Origin: Colias croceus
Taxonomy: Eukaryota; Arthropoda; Insecta; Lepidoptera; Pieridae
NCBI RefSeq assembly: GCF_905220415.1
Contig: NC_059555.1
Location: forward strand, 6,192,001-6,256,000
Length of the DNA stretch: 64,000 nt
Direction: 5' to 3'
The notes under the pieces were generated by a model that worked only from the letters and a program-made list of their open reading frames with translations, was not told the DNA's origin and searched no databases. Below are positions 32,341 to 44,075 of the stretch, piece after piece (the first letter of the stretch is position 1; the number at the start of each line of letters is the position of its first letter). Position numbers and translations under genes: made by a program.

Positions 32341-32634
32341 CCTGAACCCTTAGCTACGGAAATAGACTATACTATATGTATTATATGTACTGTATGTGCT
32401 ACGTTGTTAACGCTGTAGATGTAGATGTGAGAACTGATAGTGAATTAATGGTTATGATATGATAAACTATATTATTAATTGATTAATTATTATTATTGTT
32501 GATGATTGACAGTTCAAGTTAAATTGATAGACTTATTTGCTGAGTACAAAGTACCTACATGCAAGTAAAAGTACGTGTGTAAGGTGAATGTTAAGGGATA
32601 GTGTTGTGTAAGTGATAAGACGGTGCAGTGAACT

Positions 32635-32733
32635 ATGTTGGTGATCCTGGCGTTTATCGGTGTTCGGTTCGCACTCCATGTGTCCCGGCAGAGCGGGCGG
32701 GCGCTCGCCAATGAGTGCTATACGAGAAAGTAA
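32635..32733 (+). CDS. Short ORF / candidate first exon
   Basis: ATG at 32635 opens 32 codons with a hydrophobic start (MLVILAFIGVRFALHV) followed by SRQSGRALANECYTRK and TAA. The TAA is also part of a GTAATT donor-like word, so this could be an exon spliced at about 32729. No homology is recognised. Chance is possible because the patch is short. Confidence 0.25.
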   Translation: MLVILAFIGVRFALHVSRQSGRALANECYTRK

Positions 32734-32894
32734 TTACTATTTGATTATTAAAAAGTTTAACCAGTATTGCCATTGCCTTCAAGTAGACTTTAAACTTGCT
32801 ACGATCCATTCATATGTAAACTTTATAACGTTGTTTTTTTAGAGTGATATATCGATAAATAGTTTTATTTATTGATATTAGTTTTAACAAAGAA

Positions 32895-33050
32895 AAGGTT
32901 TTCAGGTCCGAGTAATCTAGTTCTTATTTGACCAATAAGAACTAGATTATTCACTCGTACATTATTCTAAACTTGGCCCCGCACTAATAGGGTTAAATCG
33001 TTAAAGTATGCGTTCACGATAGATAATCGAACTACGACCTGAAAACCCTT
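32895..33050. mobile_element. MITE-like element with inner hairpin
   Basis: The ends AAGGTTTTCAGGTC and GACCTGAAAACCCTT are inverted. Inside, 32914-32928 and 32934-32948 form a perfect 15-bp stem (AATCTAGTTCTTATT) with a 5-base loop. The target duplication is not clear. Confidence 0.65.
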
Positions 33051-33750
33051 ATTGTGTTATTTTAATCACTCTTTTTTATTATTAATTAGTTAGACAAATG
33101 CTTTGTAAAGAGTTATCCATAATGATTAATGAATTAGCCATATGCTTAATATTAATTATCTCAGTGAAGGCAATGCTTATTTTAAAATAATCTTAACAAT
33201 GATTTCTTTGTAACGTGTGGCAATACTTCGTTGTATAATTTAAAATTAAAATTCATACACATTTTATACGTTGAAATGGTTTGAGAAAACAAGAATGAGA
33301 ACATACGTGATAATGTAATTAAAAGTTAAAAAATGCGAATTAAGATCACGCCAATTTGAAATTTTAGTGGATGTAATTTGTATTATTTTTGCATTATTTT
33401 AAAGCACAGTTCATACTAATTATATAGTACTTACCCGAAATAATGGAGTATATATCCATATTTAATACTTAAACGGCTACTTAATATGAAGCATTAGCAT
33501 TATATTTTTTTTAGTAAATAGATAAAAAATATTTCTTAGTATTTTACCGGAACATTATGATACAATATAAGCTATTTATTTTTATATTATAGATCAATAA
33601 TCGAGTTAAATAATTATGGGAAATTAGAAAACATATAGGTAGGTATATTTACCGTTAATACTAGTCCTTTATCATCATGAAACGCGACCATTTCATGAAA
33701 TGATCAATCTTTCCAGGAAATGAGCAAATCTATGATATGGCCACCACATA
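33051..33750. other. Intronic DNA, nothing recognised
   Basis: AT-rich; no exon or repeat recognised. Confidence 0.55.
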
Positions 33751-33949
33751 TCTATACTAATATTATAAAGCTGAAGAGTTTGTTTGTTTGTTTGTTTGAA
33801 CGCACTAATCTCGGGAACTACAGGTCCGATTTGAAAAATTCTTTCGGTGTTAGATAGCCCATTTATCGAGGAAGGTTATAGGCTATATTTCATAACGCTA
33901 CGGGCAACAGGAGTGGAGCCACGGGGGTGAAACCGCGCGGAGCAGCTAG
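33751..33949 (+). mobile_element. LEP1-like Helitron (GTTT-core family), well preserved
   Basis: Starts TCTATACTAATATTATAAAG after an A and ends GAGCAGCTAG before a T, the A/T insertion and TC...CTRR ends of Helitrons. Core (GTTT)n then GAACGCACTAATCTCGGG. GC-rich 3' end GAAACCGCGCGGAGCAG can form a hairpin. No coding capacity. Confidence 0.9.
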
Positions 33950-36900
33950 TCTAAGTTATATGTAGGTACTGCAGAGTCTTAAAAATTATAATTCTATGTC
34001 TATATTTATATTATTCTTAGCTTTACCGCTTTGTGGCTAAGTCATATAAAAAGTAATTAATCATATTTAAGTAAGTAGGTAATTAAAGCATATTATGTTA
34101 TTAAAGCACTTCATAATTAATTATTATAATGTTCTTCAAAGTCCTTCGTACTTTAATAAATACCTAATTAAATAAAAGTTAAATAAATATTCATTCAATT
34201 CATGTTTAAAAATGAATTTAATACTTATTGTAGTATTATGATGATGGATATATTTGAGATGACATGACCTCACTTAAACCATCTTTAATGAGGCAAATAT
34301 ATTCATTAGTGGTTCTGAATACACGTCAAATAAATCAGTTGATTCAAATCAAATCTGATTAAATCTCGTATCAGTGAAAAAATCATGTACCGAGTAACAG
34401 GATGCCTTGTAACAAAAGTAATCAGGACAAGGTTGATGCTACGTAATTTAATAAAATTACGAAAAGGTTATTAGTGCCCATAAAACCTGTTCGGTATGGG
34501 TGAGCCAAAAGTTACGAATCACGGGGACCTTGAAGACTGAAAGGTCTTCGTATAGAGGTCGATCATATATCGCTGTTTGTATTACGAGATACATTTACTT
34601 TTAACGTGTGGAAAATGACCAGCTAGACTGACCTCTCGAATATTAATGTGCTAAAAAGTATCAAGAACAGTTGTATAATTGTTATTTAACAGAAAATTAA
34701 TATAAAATAACAGAGTGTTTATCAAATTAAAACAGAAAATAAAAATAAATAAAGATAAAATAATATACATCTAAAAGTAATATCATTCGTATTTTTTGCG
34801 CACCGGGAATAATTAAGATTTTCGCATTTGAATGTTATCATAGTATATTTAAAAATATCAGAGCATGAAATGGAATCTAAAATAAGTGCTTATTAGTGCT
34901 TTCGTTTTGAAGAAATTTATAAATACAGGTGAAAGGATTCATGACTTATGAGTTCATTTTTAATTGACATTGAATCAGGATTCATTTTTACTTCTATCTT
35001 AAAGCTAACAAAGAGACTTTCTCTAAATAATATAGTTTGCTAAAATTGCTTGTCTTCAAAGTAAGGCTTGCACAAATGAAACTATTGATAAGACTCCATG
35101 TGTATTTTATGATGAGCGAAGTTATTATATGCCTGCAGATGTTGACTGGATACTAAACATAAAATGAATCTCTATACATTGAGCATTTTCATACTACGTA
35201 ATAAAATAAAATCAAAGAAAACTTGTATACGGTGTTTAATTGATTGATTCCTCTGTAATAGATATCTTGATAGTATATTTATTTTTTATGTGTTTATTTT
35301 CTAATTAGTGAGTAACCGAAATCATAATTCGATGTTGATTCGTAATAACGTCATCTTTATGAAATTTTCCATCGTTATGTTGGCTGATAAATGTTAATAA
35401 ATTCGAGTATTCAGACTTAATACGATTTCTGTATAAATACGAGAAAATTTAATATTTATAGAATACTCAAAATTATAAACGTGGTCTGGACACTGCAAAT
35501 AAGTTACTTAAAAATATGCTACCTATTTTAATAAAATAGTAAATTTTGGTCCACAACAAAAATTAAATTAACCTTAGCAATAAACGCCGTTATCCAAATT
35601 TCTATGTTTAAAAAATATCCATAGAATAAAGTACATACTATCGAATGTAAACTACTTGTAATGTATCTACTAAAAATGCATTTAAAGTTGATACCTACTT
35701 TTTGTAGTTAATTTAATATTGCAAATTAAGCGTTAATTACATGCTGCATCATAATAATAGCTAAGGAAATTCAACCTTTAAAAATTTTAACTATTTGTAC
35801 TTATGTGTAAGTAAAATATGCAACTTGAATAATCTATTATTGTAGGAAAGCAAATCTGTATGTATAAACCATGCTGTGTTTAAACAAAAATTTTACATGC
35901 CTTATGGTATTTGAATGTCTTTAAATATCTTTTATCCTAAAATTAATCATTAGTATGACCTGAATAGTTGGATAGTTATTATCTGGATACAGGCGGAAGC
36001 CTGTATTTCGAAACAATGACATTTTAATACATTTCAATGCAATTATATTCACAAAACGGGCATCAGCTAGTAGGTAAAACATAAATCATACATTCCATGT
36101 GAGCCAAATCCCTATATTGAAAGCTCAAGCTCACTGATGATGAAGCTTTTGCTTTTTACACATCATTAAGTACGACAATACTGTTTATGGTCAGTCGGTT
36201 TTCCTCTCTTGATTATTATAATTGCAGGCGATTAATAGGTACCATCCGGGTACGCTAAAGTTCATAATATACAATGAATACGAAGGATGTATAAAATGAT
36301 TGTCTTGTTTTACCAAATAACTGGCGTCTTGTTCATTTTTGGGCGCCTTTATTGCAATGTTTTTTTTCCAGTACGCTACTCAGACACTGATTCGTATGAT
36401 ACTGCTTAGCATCAAGTGTTTATATTAAAGAAAATGACGATAAAAATATAAATAAAACTTAATGTCGGGTCGTTTTGTCTTGAAAAAGGTTTTGATGCAA
36501 ATTATACGATATATGGACATAATATACTTTTTTGAGTTTCACACAAAAGATCGTAATAAAGTCTTACGTTTATAAACGTACTTTAAATGTTTATGGATTA
36601 AACGTACGTTAGAGAAATTTATTTATTAAATAAAATAATATTTTATTTTACTTTATTATTATTTCAAGTTGTTTACTTCTTATAATATCATGATTTCTCA
36701 CAGTAAAAGTAGTTTTAAATGTGGATACACTATACAGAAAAAAACAAGACAATATTTTATTCTTAATATGAATATTAAGCGGAATATGTTTTTAGTGTCA
36801 AGCAATAAAATTAAAAGTATTATATTGCTATTTCAGACGTCAACAAACACATCAACGCCCAATCAAACGGGAAAAAATAGCGGAGCGTAAAATTGCAAAA

Positions 36901-38212
36901 AAATTCTAATTGATCGTAAAACTCTTCCGAAATACTAATTTTTCCCATCGTTTCTAGTTTTGGCTTGAGAATCCAATAACCTTAAAATTTTAAGCAATAT
37001 TTCAACTAACGGAAAAGATTTTTCACGCCATGGTAAATAAATAAATGAGGATCATTAAAAAAGTTACAGGTAATGAAAATCGTGCTACTTATAAATTAAA
37101 TTAAAAATAAACAATAGTACATCGATAGAATTTATTAAAGGTCAATCTTGTCTTTGGAGAGATTTTATCAGCCCTTCAAGAGAAAAGTGGACGCGCGCAA
37201 GTGAAAAACATCGGAGATTGACGCGCTTCATATTAAAACATCTTGATTCATGATGCCCGTCATTTTGAGCTGGCGATCATATCTGTGAGTCAGGTTTCGG
37301 AGAAATTACCACTATCGAGTTACATCTAAATACTACCGGGTTAAGTGCTTAAGAGATACGCACAATGATACGGTTTTTTTCTTAATTGATATATAACATG
37401 ATGATAATCGTATGAGCGCTTTAATGGTTCATTGTTATTTGTTACTGATGGAATTTTACGCTCTTTTGTTCTTAACGTTTCTCAATATGACGTGTGGTCT
37501 GATTTTTTTGCTATCTGTTCTCTACATACTGATATCTTGTTATTGTTAAATTGTACAAAAAGTTGAATGAAGAGGCAAAATTAGCATGTATTGATATTGA
37601 TTCGTTCTCATGACAAAACGTTTTAGTCTTTTCTTTCGATTTTTATTATCTACATGGTTAAGTTTCTTTAAAAGTGAAGTCACAAATTGATTTCTTTAGA
37701 GTAAGTAATTAGTTACAAAATCTGTGATATTAATAGTATCCATTTCTTACTCCCATAAGCGAAGATTTGATTTATACGCTTGCCGCTATTTAATATCAAT
37801 TAATAAAAATATATTACCGCAACCTCTGAGAGGCGGCTCAAGTGTTTTTGAAAATAGGCGTTTCTGTAATTAATAATTATAATTCTATTTCGTAAATTAA
37901 AATTAATCGCTGGTTACGTGTACTGTAAGTTACTGGTAAGATTAATTGTAGAAAAGGAGCATTCTTGACAAGATCATAATCAAATTTATAACCGCGTGCT
38001 CTACTGCAGACAGTATGAGAAGTGTTTGAGCATTTCTCGCTATTTCTCTTGTGAATTATAATTTATCAAGACGTCCGTATTGCCGTTAGGTAAAGGTTGT
38101 AAATAGAGGGTCATCTGGGTACGCATAAAATATCTAATAAGTGAATGACTAATCTACTGAAAAGATCGCTACAAAGCGATTAGACTGTCTCATAATCTAT
38201 ATATCTTATATA
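33950..38212. other. Intronic DNA, nothing recognised
   Basis: More than 4 kb of AT-rich sequence. I found no exon, RNA gene or recognisable repeat; the 73-codon ORF at 36669-36890 is unsupported. Confidence 0.55.
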
Positions 38213-38385
38213 TCTTCTTATATATAAAAATGAATCCCAAAATGTGTTGGTAAGCGCATAACTTGAGAAAGGCTTAACCGATTTCGTTAATTATTTTTTT
38301 ATAATATTCCTTGAAGTTCGAGGATGGTTCTTATGTAGAGAAAAAGTGAATATGTACCACGGGCGAAGCCGGGGCGGACCGCTAG
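38213..38385 (+). mobile_element. Helitron-like element, third family (TATATAAAAATG type)
   Basis: TCTTCTTATATATAAAAATG start, GAATCCCAAAATGTGTTGG, CTTAACCGATTTCG, GAGGATGGTTCTTATGTAG, then ACGGGCGAAGCCGGGGCGG and CTAG before T. A second copy (minus) is at 50253. Confidence 0.75.
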
Positions 38386-39064
38386 TTAATTATACAATAA
38401 AAGTTTCCTATTTACAATTGTTGTGAAGGGTAATGACTAATGAATCAATAAGATAAATAAAAATATTTGCCAAATTACATCCCAACCGTTTCAACCGATG
38501 TTTGCCATTCGGCACGATGCCACACTTATTGCGAGATAACTAACTATCTTTTTCTTCCGCTCTTCTCTAGTATTACCATACTGGTCAACTTCCTTGTCAC
38601 AAGGGTCAACGAATTTAGTTCGTGTCAGTTCAGTTAAGTGTTTATAAGTTTAGTGTCTAATGTAATAGATGTTTGATAAACTCTTTGGCTTGTATTTTTT
38701 TTTGGGTTTATTCATTAGCATTAAAACACCTATCAATTATAATTATAGCCTTATTGGGCGACCACGCGTAAGCAGCAGTAATTAGATTAAGCCTTGATTA
38801 GGAATAAACGTGAGCCAAAAAATGATATCCAAACTTTCATGTCATGTGAAGTGTGATGTTGTCAAGCCAAAAGAACCTACATCTAGTTTTTGTACCAGTT
38901 TTTTTTTTTCACGTTGTTCTTATATTCAACAAGTTGACTTTCAAATTAGCTTTCTTGTAGTGGTAGATTTTATATATCTGGCTGAATTTTGGATATATAT
39001 TTATTTCGATACAGAAAGTTTTGCTTTATTACATATCAATATAGTTCTCGTATATATAAAGAAA
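38386..39064. other. Intronic DNA, nothing recognised
   Basis: AT-rich. The 111-codon ORF at 38810-39145 runs into a Helitron and is not supported as a gene. Confidence 0.5.
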
Positions 39065-39268
39065 CTAGCTTTCCGCCCGCGGCTTCGCTCGCGTTTTCAA
39101 AGAAAAACTCGCATAGTTTCCGTTCCCGAGGGATTTCCGGGATAAAACCTATCCTATCTCTCAAGTTGGATCGAACTGCACATGGTGTGCGAATTTTATT
39201 ATAATCGGTTAAGTGGTTTAGGAGTCCATTGAGGACAAACATTGTGACACGAGATTTATATAGGTATA
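39065..39268 (-). mobile_element. LEP1-like Helitron
   Basis: Minus strand: CTAG at 39065-39068, TTTCCGCCCGCGGCTTCGC, AAAGAAAAACTCGCATAG, GATAAAACCTATCCTAT, ending in ATTTATATAGGTA. The centre is diverged from the other copies. Confidence 0.75.
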
Positions 39269-39466
39269 TTAAGATAATGAAAAGTATCTAACGTGTATTT
39301 TTTCTGCCATCGCAAAAATTCTCTTGCTTTTTTATACCTTGCTATAAACTAGAATATTATTTATCACTAAAGCTTTCTATAAAGTTATATGAATTTAATT
39401 TAACTGTTTTAAGTTGACCTTATGAATTAAAATTTTAATTAAAAAATAGTTACCCACTAACATTAA

Positions 39467-40425
39467 CCCTCAATTCACTAGGTGAAATTTGCTAACATAA
39501 ACAGCTTCCATGAGTCCACTGGACTCATATATTTTCTTAGCGTGTTTTTTTCAAATAAAACTCTTTTTTTTATTAAGTTTTTTTATTATTATTTTTAAAT
39601 GTTTATTAAGGCACTACAAAAAATAACAAAACTGGATAAACTTCTGAAATACTCTTAAAAATAAAAAAAACTTATTCTAACAGTCTTAAAAAACAGAGTT
39701 ATTTTCAAAGCCCTACAATAATAACAAATATTTTTAATTATTAATTCTTTTTAATTTTATAAGACTTCTAAAGGAATACAAAACCGAAAATAAACAACAA
39801 AAATGTACGCTTCTATACAAAAAAAAAACGTGCAATGGGGTATTACCACCGATTACAGGAAACGACGGCATACCTTTTTTGAGCAACTCAAACATACAGA
39901 CTTCAGACATCTAGTGCATAAATGTGCAGTCTTTGTTCTCTTTTTGTAATTACATAAATAACAATACTTTATTTCTGTCCTAGGTAACTTGTCTTCGGTT
40001 TCAGAGTGGCTCGCATCTTCATCATTCATAATTTGTGTGATCCATGATTCCAAAACAGAATCCGCCTGATCTTCATTCATATTTACAACTTTATGTTGTT
40101 TTAGATCCATTTTACAAACCTACAACAACAACAAAAATTAAAATACATATTTTTTTATATCATTAATACGACAAATAAGCAACATTTAAGAATCGTAACA
40201 AATAAATAAAATATTACTTAATTCACTAGTATGAGTCCATGGGACTCACTCGACGTAATAACTTACCAATTACGCAGCGCAGGCGCACGTCCTCTCGCTA
40301 CCGCAGTGCCCGCGTCACTGCAGGAAGGTACTGAGACGGTGGAGGAAATAAGTCACTAGGGGAAAAAATTATAATAGTTTGAAAGTTCGATGTGAGTCCC
40401 ATGGACTCAGGTAGTGAATTAAGGG
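39467..40425 (-). mobile_element. piggyBac-type deletion derivative with TTAA target
   Basis: Ends CCCTCAATTCACTAGG and (inverted) CCCTTAATTCACTACC, each flanked by TTAA (39463-39466 and 40426-40429). Palindromes GAGTCCACTGGACTC, GAGTCCATGGGACTC and GAGTCCCATGGACTC sit near 39512, 40233 and 40393 as subterminal repeats. Coding capacity is only the 85-codon minus ORF. About 960 bp against over 2 kb for a complete piggyBac. Confidence 0.88.
39853..40110 (-). CDS. piggyBac transposase remnant: acidic N-terminus + Cys-rich zinc domain
   Basis: 85 codons, ATG to stop. Residues 1-47 are acidic (MNEDQADSVLESWITQIMND). From residue 48 there is a Cys pattern C-x2-C ... C-x2-C ... C-x2-C ... C, as in the C-terminal cross-brace zinc finger that piggyBac transposases use to bind subterminal palindromes. 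The DDD catalytic core between these parts is gone. The ORF stayed open and sits inside intact TTAA/TIR ends, so it could act as a binding-only repressor, but that is inference. Deletion remnant with no role is the alternative. Confidence 0.75.
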   Translation of the reverse strand: MDLKQHKVVNMNEDQADSVLESWITQIMNDEDASHSETEDKLPRTEIKYCYLCNYKKRTKTAHLCTRCLKSVCLSCSKKVCRRFL

Positions 40426-40429
40426 TTAA

Positions 40430-41752
40430 GTAATTAAACGGTAACACCGATAAATGTAAGAAGTCGTGAGAATAAATACCTCGATTTTTTTTGTAATTAA
40501 AAAATATCTACCAAGAGACCAACTTTTGTTTTACAACATTCTCAGAACTTATCAAGTACTCCCAGAAACGATATTTTTCATTGTTGACAGAATGATAACT
40601 CCATATTATGAAAAGGTTTAAACTTTCACTGTATAGATGTCACATTTTAATTGTTTTTCTTTGAAGTGTTTTTTAAGCCGATCAATCTTTCGTAAACATA
40701 AAAGACGTGAATGAATGAACTTACAAAAACACTGTAGCTACAGTAATTACTCATTTCCACACAAAATCTTTAATGCGTACGTCAGTGAGAATTTTAGGCC
40801 TGTCTTAACTCTCATGGATAGATGAGCGTTATTTAAACTTTTCATATTCAGCAAGCATATCTGCGTGCAGAAAATACTTTCGGCATGAGATTTGCATAAA
40901 TAAAAGAATTATTGACTCAATTGTGTCGTCTTATCAATTTAGCCTACTTTTAAAGTTACAGTTATTTAATTAAGAGACATTTTTCATGGAATATTTGTGA
41001 TTATACCAAAGTTTTAAAATCTTTTGTATTAATTACCATCTTATCATAGCGTATAGTGGATATTGCCAACGTTTAAGAAGCGATCCGCATAATATTATTA
41101 CTGCTCAAACATAATATGCTTTTTAATGTTCTTAATTTCTTTTTAATAACAATATGGTCTAACACGAAGTATTCTGTAGCTATTGTACGAATATTATATC
41201 TTTTCTGTGAATTTACTAGAATAGTCGACATCGACCTCTAAACTTATGTCAGTCAGGATCAAAAAGAGACTACGAACAAAAACAAGTACAATAATCTAAT
41301 TACAATATATTATATTATATCCAAGTCCACGGTCGTCAATGTTTTGCCTCGTAAAACGTTCAAAGTCAATGAAGGCGTTCACATTGTATTCACTTGGTTA
41401 TCTTTGTGCGTAGTCATAAGGCGAGTTCACACAGAGCGAGCAGGAAAATACATGTGCATTTTCCTCGGTCGAGTTATGTCCACACTGACTGAGCTGCTTC
41501 GCGTAAAAATTAATTTCAAAAATTTAAGCTACTTGTTTTTTTTTTGTCAAAACTTGATCAGAATAACAGTAGGTAAGTATACATATTTTGTTTACGGTGG
41601 ACATTTTTTCCTGTGCTAATTTAGATTAAAAAAAAATATTATTAAGTAAAAAAATTCCGTTGACTTTTTTTGTACATTTTTATTGTACAGTCGCGTATGG
41701 ATGACATCATCACATTATTCGTTTTTATTTATTTTTCTTAAAATATGGGATA
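40430..41752. other. Intronic DNA, nothing recognised
   Basis: AT-rich. The 91-codon ORF at 41344-41619 has no splice or domain support. Confidence 0.55.
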
Positions 41753-41990
41753 CTAGGTTTCCGCCCGGGGCTTCGCCCGCGCAGTCATAGAAAAACCCCG
41801 CATTGTTCCCGTTCCCGTGGGATTTCCGGGATTGCGTCATTTTCCCGGGATAAAAAGTAGCCTATGTCCTTTCTCGGGTATCAAAATATCTCCATACCAA
41901 ATTTCATGAAAATTGGTTCAGTAGTTTAGGCGCGATTGAGTAACAGACAGACAGACAGAGTTACTTTCGCATTTATAATATTAGTATGGA
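41753..41990 (-). mobile_element. LEP1-like Helitron (GTCT-core family), well preserved
   Basis: Minus-strand element: TC end at 41990, CTAG at 41753-41756, with A and T outside. (ACAG)n on the plus strand at 41943-41960. Close match to 60867-61107 and 18694-18933. Confidence 0.9.
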
Positions 41991-42481
41991 TATAAGCAAA
42001 ATAAAATATTTTCTGTTGTCACAATAGCAAAATGAAGAAATGGCGAGGCTGCTCGCTCTGTGTGGAACCGCCTAATTTTGATGGGAAACGTTTAATTGTT
42101 ACGGATGGTTTTCTAATGTCGAACCCCAAGGCTTTCAACATGTAATCGATTGCTATTGCTTTAGTGCGTGCATACGTAGACTGCATGGAGAACGCGTTAA
42201 TTAAACTTTTATATCAATGGGCTATGGACTATAAGTGTCAATAGAACAATACATTTGAATGTATGTAACTGTTGTAGACGTTATATGGTCGTTTGGAGAC
42301 GGGAATTGGCTTTCTAAGAAGGGTGATTGTCTTTTGAATTGTTTATTTTTTTCTTGATTAGTTGTTCAACTCAATTGTCGGTGTATATAGCTTTTGTTGA
42401 GAGTTTCAAATAGATAATAGATCGCATGAAATTAACTTCGGTAAAAAAAACTATTCAGGATTATACCATGCCAATATACTA
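41991..42481. other. Intronic DNA, nothing recognised
   Basis: Short stretch between two elements without recognised content. Confidence 0.5.
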
Positions 42482-44073
42482 CACTCACCGGCACGGAATC
42501 TTGGCCACTGCAAATTTTTGCGTAAAATAACACTATTTCTTTTCTACTACAAAATTAAATAAAAATTTAATCAAAACTAGTTTCTTTAATGTTTTTACTA
42601 ACTTTTAGTAATAATTGGAAGTTTATAAAAAGTACTACCGCGTAGATATGAATTAAACAAGAATTTACACTTTTCCTGTGAAATTTAAATGATTTCTTAA
42701 AAAATGCACAAAAATTAGAAATAACGGTTTCCATAAAAAAAAAATGAACCTTTTAATATAGGGTATTTCCTTCTCTTGCCTTAAACACTGTTTGCATCCA
42801 GTCTGGCATACTCTAGAAGACATTTTTGATGTCCACTTGAGCTATAGTGTACCAAACGGCCCCAGCTGTATTTCTAAACTCATCTTACATTGGTGCTGGG
42901 TTGGAATCGAACTTAATGTTTCTTTTAATCATGTCACAGATGTGTTCTATTGGATTAAGATCCGGGCTACGAGCTGGACTCTCCAATTTTTCAATAATAA
43001 CCTCTTGAAGGTACTCTTATACGTATCGTACGACAAGCGGACGTGCGTTATAGTGTATTAGTAGCAAATTTTCTTCACTGATAAACCTGTAATAGGGCTG
43101 AACATGTTCCTGGAGAATTTCCTCGATGTACCTGATCAAATTTAAGCCATTATCTACGATAAATAACTCCGTGCGAGCATCGGAACTTATACCTCCCCAT
43201 ACCATTATTGACCCTCCATGAAAAATCGCATTTTGAGTGTGGTGATGTGTGAAAACCTCTCTTCTCGTCTCCTCTATACTGACTGTTGGCTATCAGAAGC
43301 TCGTAAAGTGCCTTAGCAGCCATCTGTGAACACCCCACGAGCGCACTGGCTGTGGGTCCAGTTTTCATGTTCTCGTGCAAAACGAAGACGTGCTTCTCTG
43401 TGATGTCTGAGGAGTTCTGGACGGCGTGCTGGTCTGCAAACCTTCAAATTAACTTCTTTCATTAGTCTTCTCTCCGATTGCTCACTCACATTTATTATCC
43501 TGGTGTTTTAGAGCCGGTGGCGTATCCTAAAAACTGTCAGAAAGCCATTTCTGAGTATCTCTCGAACAATAAACGGGTCTTCTCGAGCTGATGTGCACCT
43601 CACACCTTCATTTCCTGGTCTGCACATATGGCTGCCAGTCTCCTGGTATCTTCTCCATGCATAGTGCATCGCTGAACGAGGTACATACTGTACATTAGGT
43701 ACTTTACGTTGCGGCAGTTATTGGTCTATCATTGTGATGGCCTGAGTAGGTTGTTCAGATGTTAATGGCATTTTTTATTGTTTGTTATGATCATTGACTA
43801 CAGTACAACAATAACAATATCTTAAAACGGCATAAACGATATCAAAAAAGTTTAAAACGAACAATTCGTAACTTCGGCTTAACCGCACAAATCACAAATT
43901 TCGAGTAACTCTTAAAAAGTGGTAAAAGATTATTCTCAAACTCAATGATTTCTTACCATAAAATTAAACAAATAATATGTTAACATATCTGCATACAAAA
44001 AAATCGTGAAAAACACTTCAAACTTTTTTTATCGGCAAATTTGTAAGTGGCCAAGATTCCGTGCCGGTGAGTG
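42482..44073 (-). mobile_element. Full-length but dead Tc1-type DNA transposon
   Basis: 1592 bp. Ends CACTCACCGGCACGGAATCT-TGGCCACT, 28 identical bases inverted at the other side, flanked by TA (42480-42481, 44074-44075). Contains a broken transposase on the minus strand. The length is normal for Tc1 elements. Confidence 0.93.
42750..43771 (-). pseudogene. Tc1 transposase pseudogene
   Basis: Starts MPLTSEQPTQAITMIDQ then a stop; later FRIRHRL then a stop, and at least one frame change. Recognisable parts: the HTH segment with an R-rich stretch, MVWGGISSDARTELFIVDNG, LNLIRYIEEILQEHVQPYYR, NARP (first Asp of the DNARPH motif lost: HYNARP) and ARSPDLNPIEHICDMIKRN. The DDE pattern cannot be translated as a whole, so the copy is inactive, although its ends could still be moved in trans. 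Confidence 0.88.
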
Positions 44074-44075
44074 TA

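Noticed and set aside
38810..39145. Plus-strand ORF of 111 codons
   Set aside because: Runs from intron sequence into a minus-strand Helitron; chance reading frame.
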